From assembly GCA_937871635.1 (NCBI GenBank), contig CALMNS010000512.1:1-13084 (forward strand): a DNA stretch of 13,084 bases, read 5' to 3'. The notes beneath the pieces were generated by a model. It saw nothing but the letters and a program-made list of their open reading frames with translations. It was not told the origin of the DNA and did not search any database. The translations under genes were made by a program, and so were the position numbers. Shown in pieces: positions 6,323 through 12,404 of the stretch; the first letter of the stretch is position 1; every line of letters begins with the position of its first letter. This stretch comes from an uncultured Solirubrobacter sp. (GTDB taxonomy: Bacteria > Actinomycetota > Thermoleophilia > Solirubrobacterales > Solirubrobacteraceae).

Positions 6323-7279
6323 ATGCGACGCCCGACGGTGAACGGCATGAAGGTCGGCTCGGCAGTGGTGGCGGCGCTCGTCGCCCTGCCGCTTGTCGCC
6401 GCTCCAGCGCTGGCCGCCTTCCCTGGCCGGAACGGCCGCATCGCTTTCGGAGCGGCGCCCGGCGATCATCCGCCACTCGGTTGGGTCCGCACCGTCGCCC
6501 CGCAGGGCACTGACCTGCAGACTCTCGCCGTCAACACCGCGAGGGAGCAGAGCGGCCCGGCGTGGTCGCCGGACGGTCGGCGCCTCGCCTTCGTGGCCGA
6601 TTCGACCTTCGACTACACCGACGGGGTCGACGCGGAGATCTACACCTCCGACCCCCGCGGCGGCGACCTGCGCCGGCTGACGCAGACGTCCGAGCTCGAG
6701 CTGGCGCCGGCGTGGTCGCCCGACGGGCGGCGCCTCGCGTACGCCGTCGTCAGCGCCCTCGACTCCGCCGATCCGCGCTCGGAGATCTGGGTGGTCAACG
6801 CCGACGGCACGGGGCGGCGAAGCCTCTCGGCGCCGGGCGCCCACGACTATGACCCGAGCTGGTCGCCCAATGGAGCGCGCATCGCCTTCTCGAGCGATCG
6901 CAGCGGCGGCCGCGAGATCCACACGATGGACCCCGCCGGCGGTGACGTCCGCCGCGTGACCTTCGACTCCGATCAGGACGACCAGCCGAGCTGGTCGCCC
7001 GACGGGCGCCGCCTCGTGTGGGCCAGCGACGTCGAGACCTTCTACGGCGCCGAGCTCTGGGCCGCCAACGCCGACGGGCGCAGTGCGGTACGGCTGACCC
7101 GCAACGCCTTCCCCGACCGCGAGCCGACCTACTCACCGGACGGGCGGTGGATCGCGTTCAGCACCCAGTGCCGCGCCGGCTTCTGCGAGGCGCACGAGAT
7201 CTGGCGGATCCGCAGCGACGGCGGCGACCCACGCCGGCTCGCCGAGGGCACCTCGCCCGACTGGCAGCGCCTGCCGTAG
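6323..7279 (+). CDS. Exported TolB-like PD40 beta-propeller protein
   Basis: A 318-residue protein with a signal peptide (hydrophobic about 11-28, probable cleavage after APALA near 32). Five clear PD40 repeat cores follow: WSPDGRRLAF (81-90), WSPDGRRLAY (131-140), WSPNGARIAF (180-189), WSPDGRRLVW (224-233) and YSPDGRWIAF (270-279). A partial one ends the protein (TSPDWQRLP), and the first blade begins 'FPGRNGRIAF'. This fits a six-bladed propeller closed by its two ends. C283 and C288 may form a small disulfide loop. Such domains bind proteins or sugars rather than catalyse; the protein is probably outside the membrane. Start ATG 6323 has AAGGGGAA five bases or so upstream; a second ATG eight codons later is less well placed. 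I see no Tol-Pal neighbours, so a TolB role in envelope division should not be assumed. Confidence 0.82.
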   Translation: MRRPTVNGMKVGSAVVAALVALPLVAAPALAAFPGRNGRIAFGAAPGDHPPLGWVRTVAPQGTDLQTLAVNTAREQSGPAWSPDGRRLAFVADSTFDYTDGVDAEIYTSDPRGGDLRRLTQTSELELAPAWSPDGRRLAYAVVSALDSADPRSEIWVVNADGTGRRSLSAPGAHDYDPSWSPNGARIAFSSDRSGGREIHTMDPAGGDVRRVTFDSDQDDQPSWSPDGRRLVWASDVETFYGAELWAANADGRSAVRLTRNAFPDREPTYSPDGRWIAFSTQCRAGFCEAHEIWRIRSDGGDPRRLAEGTSPDWQRLP

Positions 7280-7306
7280 GTCTCGGGAGGCGGAGGACTG
7301 GTTCGG

Positions 7307-7327
7307 ACCGGCGCCGGTTCGGGCGCC
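7307..7327 (+). terminator. Weak stem-loop candidate after the TolB-like gene
   Basis: A 12-base palindrome (7307-7318) overlaps a second possible stem, GGCGCC (7310-7315) with GGCGCC (7322-7327) around a six-base loop. It starts 28 bases after the stop codon. The stem is short and has no T-tract, so read-through into the next gene is plausible. Confidence 0.3.
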
Positions 7328-7349
7328 AGCTTCCGGCCGCCCTCAAGTT
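7323..7349 (+). repeat. Shared upstream element, copy B (GCGCC-R-GCTTCCG, 7 bases, TCAAGTT)
   Basis: Second copy of the element at 6252-6278, with A at the variable purine and an unrelated seven-base spacer of the same length. A loose TCCGTTGA lies 12 bases beyond TCAAGTT, compatible with a sigma-28-like -10. It precedes the hairpin and leader ORF of the membrane protein gene. Confidence 0.5.
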
Positions 7350-7358
7350 CCCAGCGGA

Positions 7359-7402
7359 GCGTCCGTTGATCAGGAGCAATGGCGAGTCTCCTGACCGGAC
7401 GC
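7359..7402 (+). promoter_or_regulatory. Two-part hairpin covering a ribosome site upstream of the membrane protein gene
   Basis: GCGTCCG (7359-7365) pairs with CGGACGC (7396-7402), and TCAGGAG (7370-7376) pairs with CTCCTGA (7388-7394). The internal loop is four bases on one side and one on the other, and the terminal loop is 11 bases. The inner stem pairs AGGAG, the ribosome site of a small ORF that starts in the loop (ATG 7379), with CTCCT. It could control translation of the leader ORF and, through coupling, of the membrane protein, or it could be a terminator for the upstream gene. No known riboswitch is recognised. Confidence 0.4.
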
Positions 7403-7477
7403 AGCACGTCTCCACCTGCGGATGAGCGCGCTCTCACGCGGCCCTCACCGGTGCTTCACGGCAGGCGGAGACCATGA
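7379..7477 (+). CDS. Possible 32-residue leader ORF coupled to the membrane protein gene
   Basis: An ATG in the hairpin loop, preceded by AGGAG (7372-7376, a tight two-base spacing), opens a frame of 32 residues. It ends in a TGA at 7475-7477 that overlaps the next start as ATGA. An in-frame stop (7367-7369) lies just upstream, so this is a discrete ORF and not part of a longer one. The peptide begins Met-Ala-Ser-Leu-Leu and is rich in Arg and Pro, with no homology that I recognise. The exact ATGA overlap and the sequestered ribosome site are suggestive, but an ORF this short can occur by chance. Confidence 0.3.
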   Translation: MASLLTGRSTSPPADERALTRPSPVLHGRRRP

Positions 7478-8238
7478 TCACCACGTTCCGCGCGCCAGCC
7501 AGACGAGAACTCGTGAACACGACGCCATCCGCGTCGCGGCCTCCGGCGGCCGGCCTCGCGCGGAGGACCGCCCCTACGCGGGCGGACGGGTCCCCGTCCG
7601 ACCCCGTCGGGCAGATCCTAGGAGCGGGGCGGGTCCTGGCGATCGTCGGCGGGGTGGCGCTGCTGGTCATCCATCTGGCCAATGCCGCGTTCCTCGAGCG
7701 GCGCCTGCTCAACGCCAACCTGGAGGGGACGGTATGGACGTGGGCGAGCGTCGTCGCGGCGTTCGGCGTCGCGCTCGGCGCCGGGCTCCACGCGCTCCTC
7801 ATGGCCCCGCGCCGCGCTGAGCACGTGGGTCTGGCCGGCGCCGCGGCGTTCCTGTCGATGGACGACCTCACCGGGCTGCACGAGGCCATCGCGGGCCTCA
7901 TCCTGACCGTCGCCGGGCTCTCGGAGACCTGGGACAGCGTGATCTGGCCCGTCGTGTACCTGCCCGTGCTGGGCGCCGTCGTCCTGCTCATCGAGCGCCT
8001 GACCCGAGACGCCCCCGCGCGCATCCGGCACTCCGCACTCGCCGGCCTCGCCCTCCTCGCCTTCGCCGTGGCCATCGAGGCGGCGACGGCGCCGTGGTCG
8101 GGACCCCAGAGCGGGTGGGTTCACGTCGTCGCGGGGGGTCTCGAAGAGGCCGCCGAGCAAGCCGGCTGGATCCTGCTGGCGGTCGCCATGCTCGCCTCGG
8201 TGGTCGGCACGCTGCTGCGTCGCCCCCATTCGGAGTAG
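7474..8238 (+). CDS. Multipass membrane protein of unknown function
   Basis: A 254-residue protein with a polar, Pro/Arg-rich N-terminus (1-45) and five or six membrane segments, near 53-73, 88-110, 135-150 (weak), 157-175, 187-205 and 230-248. Two polar clusters stand out at segment ends: SMDDLTGLHEAI (128-139) and GGLEEAAEQAGW (221-232). Asp, His and Glu so placed could bind a metal or form an active site inside the membrane. I have a general impression of actinobacterial unknown membrane proteins with similar 'D-D/E...L-H-E' motifs, but cannot name a family. ATG 7474 has GGAG only three bases upstream and overlaps the stop of a possible leader ORF; a GTG at 7513 is an alternative start that would still keep all membrane segments. 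It lies 48 bases before a glycosyltransferase gene, so a link to polymer assembly is possible but unproven. Confidence 0.7.
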   Translation: MITTFRAPARRELVNTTPSASRPPAAGLARRTAPTRADGSPSDPVGQILGAGRVLAIVGGVALLVIHLANAAFLERRLLNANLEGTVWTWASVVAAFGVALGAGLHALLMAPRRAEHVGLAGAAAFLSMDDLTGLHEAIAGLILTVAGLSETWDSVIWPVVYLPVLGAVVLLIERLTRDAPARIRHSALAGLALLAFAVAIEAATAPWSGPQSGWVHVVAGGLEEAAEQAGWILLAVAMLASVVGTLLRRPHSE

Positions 8239-8271
8239 CGCCGTCCCGCGGTCGGCCCGGCGCCGAGCCGT

Positions 8272-8277
8272 TACCGT
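8272..8277 (+). promoter_or_regulatory. Possible -10 element (TACCGT) for a leaderless glycosyltransferase gene
   Basis: TACCGT fits TAnnnT and ends nine bases before the ATG at 8287, with no ribosome site between and no clear -35. The spacing matches that of TAGCCT before 887. A small five-bp stem (8252-8256 with 8262-8266) lies just upstream. Confidence 0.28.
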
Positions 8278-8286
8278 CATGCGCCG

Positions 8287-9435
8287 ATGTCAGCCTTCGA
8301 CCGGCCCCGGCGGCTCCTGCTCGTCATCTCGAACCTCGAGACCCTCGGCGGCATGGAGGTCCAGCTCGCCCACCTCGCCAGCGGCCTGGCCCACGACGGC
8401 CACGGTGTCCGCCTCGTGTCCATCCGGAGTCAACCGGGCGCGCCGGCCGGGCCGCAGGGCGTCGTCCTCGACCCCCGCGTCGAGCTCGTCCACCTCGGGG
8501 CGGTGGGGCGCAACCGCCAGCTGCAGGGGCTCGGGCGGCTCGTGCGGATGGCCCGGGGCTTCGATCTCGTGCACTGCACCGGCTGGGACGCGAGCCTGTG
8601 GGGGCGGCTGGCCGGGATCGCCGCCCGCCGGCCGGTCGTCGTCGCCGAGCACACCCCGGGGCGCGAGCACCAGGTGTCGCCGTCGGGGGCCCCGCGCGGG
8701 CGAGCGATCGCCCTGCACAACCGCGCGTTCGACCCGCTGACCGCCAGGACCGTCATCTGCGCCGAGTGGCAGCGCGACACCCTGCTCGGCGAGGGCGTCG
8801 ACGGCGACAAGGTGACGCTCATCCCCAACGGGGTCCCGGTCGACGATCTGCGGCGGCGGGCGGCGGAGGGGCTCACCCGCGCGGCGCTCGGCATCCCGGC
8901 CGAGGCGAAGGTGATCACCCACGTGGCCCGCTTCCGGCCCCAGAAGCGCCAGCTCCTCACGCTGCAGACGACGGCGCGCCTGCGCGAGACGCTCGGCGAC
9001 GTACGCGTGGTCTTCGCCGGCGACGGCCCGGAGCTCGGGCCCGTACAGGAGGCGGCGGGGGCGATCGGCGCCGATTGGGCCACCTTCCTGGGCCGCCACG
9101 ACAACGTCCCTTCCGTCTTCGCGCTGGGGGATCTCACCGTGCTCCCGTCGACCGGCGAGGCGATGCCCATGTCGATCATCGAGGCGGTGGCGGTCGGCGT
9201 TCCGATCGTCGCGGCGGACGTCGGCGACGTCGGCCCGATCCTCGAGCGGACGGGTGCCGGGCTGCACTTCCCGGCCGCCGACGTCGACGCCTTCTACGAG
9301 ACCTGCCTGGCCGTCCTGACCGACGACGGGCTCCGCGCACGGCTCGCGCACGCGGCGCAGGACGCCCGCGAGGAGGTCGACGCGGCCACCATGGTGCGCC
9401 GCTACGAGCGGCTGTTCGGAACCGTCGTCGGCTAG
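8287..9435 (+). CDS. Family 4 glycosyltransferase (GT-B fold), second of the window
   Basis: A 382-residue GT4 enzyme with the family landmarks. These are a first strand 'LLLVISNLETLGGMEVQ' with the glycine-rich acceptor-side loop (20-26), 'VTLIPNGVP' (176-184) at the start of the donor domain, ARFRPQKRQ (214-222), 'VVFAGDGPE' (241-249), and an intact E-x7-E motif, EAMPMSIIE (291-299), that binds the nucleotide-sugar. It is expected to be cytoplasmic or at the inner membrane face and to add one sugar of the repeat unit. It keeps both motif Glu residues, unlike the GT4 at 4238. ATG 8287 is the first start in frame; an ATG at 8279 is out of frame. No Shine-Dalgarno sequence is seen, so it may be leaderless. 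Its stop codon shares the bases CTAG with the stop of the convergent kinase gene. Confidence 0.88.
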   Translation: MSAFDRPRRLLLVISNLETLGGMEVQLAHLASGLAHDGHGVRLVSIRSQPGAPAGPQGVVLDPRVELVHLGAVGRNRQLQGLGRLVRMARGFDLVHCTGWDASLWGRLAGIAARRPVVVAEHTPGREHQVSPSGAPRGRAIALHNRAFDPLTARTVICAEWQRDTLLGEGVDGDKVTLIPNGVPVDDLRRRAAEGLTRAALGIPAEAKVITHVARFRPQKRQLLTLQTTARLRETLGDVRVVFAGDGPELGPVQEAAGAIGADWATFLGRHDNVPSVFALGDLTVLPSTGEAMPMSIIEAVAVGVPIVAADVGDVGPILERTGAGLHFPAADVDAFYETCLAVLTDDGLRARLAHAAQDAREEVDAATMVRRYERLFGTVVG

Positions 9436-10976
9436 GACTGATGGCCGCGGTAGTACGCCGCGGCGGAGCGGTCGCTGCGGGCGGTGAAGTTCACCACCAC
9501 GCCGAGCAGGTTGTCCCCGTGCAGTGAGACGAGGCGCAGGAGCTCGCGAATCCCGTCCCGCGACGCGATGCCGAGCCCGCTGACGGCCAGCACGCCGTCC
9601 ACCTGGTCGATGAGCGGAAGGGCGTCGCTGACGATCGGCAGCGGCGGGCTGTCGATGATCACCGTGTCAAAGCGGCTGCGCAGCTCCAGCAGGACCTCGC
9701 GCATGCGCTCGCTCTCGAGCAGCACGGACGGGTTGGGCGGCAACGGGCCGTTCGGCAGGACCGTGAGCGTCCGCCCTGTGGCACCACCGCTCGCGACGGC
9801 GACCTCGACGAACGACTCGTCCAGGTCCCGGCCGATGAGAACGGTGGAGAGACCGAAGTCGCCCGCGGCGTCCGGCACCTCGAAGATGGACGTGCGGTGC
9901 ATGTCGGCCTCGACGAGCACCACCGAGTCGCCCATGGAGGCCATCGTCTCGGCCAGCCGACGGGCGATGGTGCTCTTGCCCTCGCCCGGTGCGGCGCTGG
10001 CGATCAGGAGGGAGCGGGTCGCGACGTCGACGCTGAAGTACCGCAGGCTCGACCGCAGCGTCCGGAACGCCTCGAGCTCCTCGGGCCCGATCGGGTCCAG
10101 GCCCGAGCGGGCCAGCGCGCGGGCGCGGGGGATCTCGGCGATCACCGGGCGCCCGTAGAGCACCTCGATCTCCTCGACGTCCTTGACGCTGCGGTCGCGC
10201 CGCTCGCGGAGGCCGGCGATCGCCAGCCCGAGGAGCGCGCCGACGATGCCGCCGAGCAGCCCGCTGCGCCCGGGCTTGGGCGCCGACGGCTCGGTGGGCG
10301 TGTCGGCCGGCTGGACGAGGTCCGCCCCGCCGGAGAGCAGCGCCCGGCTCGTCTCGAACTGGTTGAGCCGCTGGCGGATGTCCGCCCCGGGCTGCCCCTG
10401 CCGTTGGAGGTCGGTGAGGTTGTTGAGCGCGTTGCGGGCACCGCGGATGGCGTTGTCGAGGCGTTCGCGGGCGCTCGCGCGGCGCAGGGCGATGAACGCC
10501 TGGCCGTAGGCGTTGACCATCCGCATGGAGAGCTGCGGGCTCGTGGTCGTCGCCTCTATGTCGACGATGTCCGATTCCCGCGTGGAGACGACCTCGACCG
10601 ACGAGGCGACCGTGCCGGGCGCGATGTTGAGCCGCTCGGCTGCGCCCCGGGCCACGCCGGGCAGCGACAGCAGCGCCTCGTTCGTCGCCGCCTCGCGCTC
10701 CGGGTCCACGAAGTCGCGGCCCTGGTCGGCGCTGGCCTCGACGTCGGGCTGGAAGAGGACGCTCGCCGTCGCCGTGTACTGCTTCTCCTGGGCGTTGGAG
10801 TACAGGTAGGCGACCGTGCCGACGATCAGGGCGGCGGCGAGGATGATCCACCACTGCCGGCGGAGGATGCGCAGCGCGGTGTCGAGCGTCCCCGAGCCGT
10901 CGCGTTGCCCGCTGTCCGGCGGCGCCGGTGCCGCGGGCGGCTGTGCGCGCTCGGAGTCGCGTTCGAATACGCTCAT
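9432..10976 (-). CDS. Wzz/BY-kinase fusion: polysaccharide chain-length regulator and tyrosine autokinase
   Basis: A 514-residue protein. After a Pro-rich cytoplasmic tail come TM1 (42-60), an extracellular Wzz-type region (61-236) ending in a Pro-rich stretch and TM2 (239-255). The cytoplasmic kinase follows: EAFRTLRSSLRYF (302-314), Walker A APGEGKST (329-336), Walker A' VLVEADMHR (353-361), LPNGPLPPNPS (407-417) and Walker B VIIDSPP (439-445). This is the Wzc-like architecture that controls chain length and export of capsule or exopolysaccharide by cycles of tyrosine phosphorylation. The tyrosine tail is minimal, only Y508-Y509. In Walker A' the usual D-x-D-x-R reads E-x-D-x-H. ATG 10976 is the only start nearby, with GGAG touching it. 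Its likely partner phosphatase is encoded at 12405, on the other strand. Confidence 0.9.
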   Translation of the reverse strand: MSVFERDSERAQPPAAPAPPDSGQRDGSGTLDTALRILRRQWWIILAAALIVGTVAYLYSNAQEKQYTATASVLFQPDVEASADQGRDFVDPEREAATNEALLSLPGVARGAAERLNIAPGTVASSVEVVSTRESDIVDIEATTTSPQLSMRMVNAYGQAFIALRRASARERLDNAIRGARNALNNLTDLQRQGQPGADIRQRLNQFETSRALLSGGADLVQPADTPTEPSAPKPGRSGLLGGIVGALLGLAIAGLRERRDRSVKDVEEIEVLYGRPVIAEIPRARALARSGLDPIGPEELEAFRTLRSSLRYFSVDVATRSLLIASAAPGEGKSTIARRLAETMASMGDSVVLVEADMHRTSIFEVPDAAGDFGLSTVLIGRDLDESFVEVAVASGGATGRTLTVLPNGPLPPNPSVLLESERMREVLLELRSRFDTVIIDSPPLPIVSDALPLIDQVDGVLAVSGLGIASRDGIRELLRLVSLHGDNLLGVVVNFTARSDRSAAAYYRGHQS

Positions 10977-10997
10977 CTCCGGGTCACGGTAGCGGGA

Positions 10998-11026
10998 ATT
11001 GTCGTGCTGATGACGTTCTGACGCAA
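10998..11026 (-). promoter_or_regulatory. Promoter candidate for the BY-kinase gene
   Basis: On the minus strand, TTGCGT (11026-11021) and GACAAT (11003-10998) are separated by 17 bases, close to a housekeeping sigma-70-type promoter. Transcription would start near 10991, giving a leader of about 15 bases. It lies between the oxidase stop and the kinase start, so the kinase could be expressed independently of the oxidase gene. Confidence 0.45.
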
Positions 11027-11038
11027 CTCGTGCGCCGT

Positions 11039-12271
11039 TCAGCGGCGGTCCGACGGCTCCTCGGCGCGGTCGGCGATCAAGCGAGCGAGCGCCAGGGCCG
11101 AGGTCGCGGCGGGCGACGGTGCGTTGCGGACGTGCAGCGTGTGGTGGGTGCGGGAGACGACGAAGTCGTCGATCAGGGCGCCGTCGCGACCCACCGCCTG
11201 GGCGCGGACGCCGGAGGGACCGACCTCGACGTCCTCGAGCCGGAGGTCGGGGACGTAGCGGGCGGCGTCGGTGACCATCGCGGGGCGCCGGGCGGCGTGG
11301 TGCATCTCACGGGCCCCTGTTCGCCACCAGCGGCGGGCCATGCGGTACGTGCCCGGCCAGGACAGCGTCGAGCGCACGTCGCGGCGGCGCACGGTGCCGA
11401 GGTCGTAGGCGTCGCGGGCGCCGACGAGGAGCGCGGTGGGCCCGATGAGCACCTCGTCGTCGATGCCGCGCGTGAAGTGCACGCCGAGGAACGGGAGGCC
11501 GGGATCGGGGACCGGGTAGATCATCCCGCGAACCAGGTCGCGGCGGTCCGCCCGGATCTTCAGCCACGCGCCCCGGAACGGCAGGATCCGTGGATCCTCG
11601 TCGTCCCCCGCACGGACGGCCTGGCGGTCGGACCACGCGCCGGCGCAGACCACCGCGGAGCCGGCGCGCAGCTCCCCGGCGGCGTGCCGGACCACGACGC
11701 CGCCGTTGTCGTCCTGCACCTTCCCCACCTCGCAGCCCGTGATCACCTGGCCACCCGACTGGGCCACGTCGTCGGCGAACGCGCGGGCTACGGCCTGGAA
11801 GTTCACCACCCCGGTCTGCGGGGAGTGCAGCGCCGCGATCCCCTGGACGTGGGGCTCGATCTCGCCGATCTCGTCCGCCCGCACGCGGCGCAGGCCGGGA
11901 ACCTGGTTGGCGAGCCCGCGGCGCTCGAGCTCGTCGAGCCCGGGCAGCTCGGACTCGTCGAGCGCGACGATCAGCTTGCCGGCGCGGCGGGCCGGGATGC
12001 CCTTGGCGTCGCAGTACTCGTAGAGCTCGTCGGCGCCCTGGCGCGACAGCGTCGCCTTGAGCGAGCCCGGCTTGTAGTAGATGCCGGCGTGGATGACGCC
12101 GCTGTTATGGCCCGTCTGGTGGAACCCTACGTCGGGCTCACGTTCGAGGACGACCACACTTGAGCCCGGCCGGCGCAGCAGCATCTCGCGGGCGACGGAA
12201 AGGCCGACGATTCCGGCGCCGACCACCACGGCATCGGCGCGTTCGGGGATCCTCGGGGGTGGCGTGTCCAT
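11039..12271 (-). CDS. lhgO: L-2-hydroxyglutarate oxidase (FAD-dependent)
   Basis: A 410-residue FAD protein of the DAO superfamily. The N-terminal dinucleotide fold has GAGIVG (18-23) and the ribose-binding Glu (VLE, 41-43). The block HNSGVIHAGIYYKPGS (55-70) and later 'PFRGAW', 'YPVPDPGLPFLGVHFTR' and 'GVRAQAV..DGALIDDF' are signatures of the LhgO/L2HGDH family, which oxidises L-2-hydroxyglutarate to 2-oxoglutarate. Length agrees with bacterial LhgO (about 400). It would act at the cytoplasmic membrane or in the cytosol; no signal peptide is seen. The ATG at 12271 has no Shine-Dalgarno sequence, but a TAAGCT hexamer lies six bases upstream, which fits a leaderless transcript. Its place between kinase and phosphatase genes is unexpected; it may be unrelated to the polymer. 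A different hydroxyacid substrate cannot be excluded. Confidence 0.88.
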   Translation of the reverse strand: MDTPPPRIPERADAVVVGAGIVGLSVAREMLLRRPGSSVVVLEREPDVGFHQTGHNSGVIHAGIYYKPGSLKATLSRQGADELYEYCDAKGIPARRAGKLIVALDESELPGLDELERRGLANQVPGLRRVRADEIGEIEPHVQGIAALHSPQTGVVNFQAVARAFADDVAQSGGQVITGCEVGKVQDDNGGVVVRHAAGELRAGSAVVCAGAWSDRQAVRAGDDEDPRILPFRGAWLKIRADRRDLVRGMIYPVPDPGLPFLGVHFTRGIDDEVLIGPTALLVGARDAYDLGTVRRRDVRSTLSWPGTYRMARRWWRTGAREMHHAARRPAMVTDAARYVPDLRLEDVEVGPSGVRAQAVGRDGALIDDFVVSRTHHTLHVRNAPSPAATSALALARLIADRAEEPSDRR

Positions 12272-12277
12272 CGGGCG

Positions 12278-12283
12278 AGCTTA
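12278..12283 (-). promoter_or_regulatory. Possible -10 element (TAAGCT) for leaderless lhgO
   Basis: On the minus strand TAAGCT (12283-12278) is followed by six bases and then the ATG, so transcription starting at the usual distance would begin on the A of the start codon. No -35 is evident in the 133-base divergent gap, which otherwise holds a 10-base palindrome at 12291-12300. Confidence 0.35.
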
Positions 12284-12404
12284 GCCTTCGGTCCGCGGAC
12301 GGCAGCCGACGGCGACGCCACTGGACCGAGCCCCCTCGAGGTCGACCGCGCGCTGCTCAAGGATGGGAGGCGGTCGGGCGACTACCGGTGAGAGGAACGC
12401 ACCG

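Noticed and set aside
8094..9527. Long + strand open frame across the second glycosyltransferase
   Set aside because: Out of frame with a clear GT4 enzyme; low-complexity Arg/Gly/Pro product typical of a GC shadow frame.
9667..10854. Long minus-strand open frame inside the kinase gene
   Set aside because: The alternative frame has all Wzz and kinase motifs; this one is Arg-rich noise.
10928..12163. Long + strand open frame opposite lhgO
   Set aside because: Antisense to a gene with full LhgO signatures; the product has no recognisable motif.
12291..12300. Ten-base palindrome GTCCGCGGAC in the divergent gap
   Set aside because: Palindromes of this size are expected by chance in 13 kb of high-GC DNA; no second copy was seen.
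12354..12386. TCAAG followed by GCGACTA before the phosphatase gene, as a third shared element
   Set aside because: It lacks the GCGCC-R-GCTTCCG half and has a different spacing.
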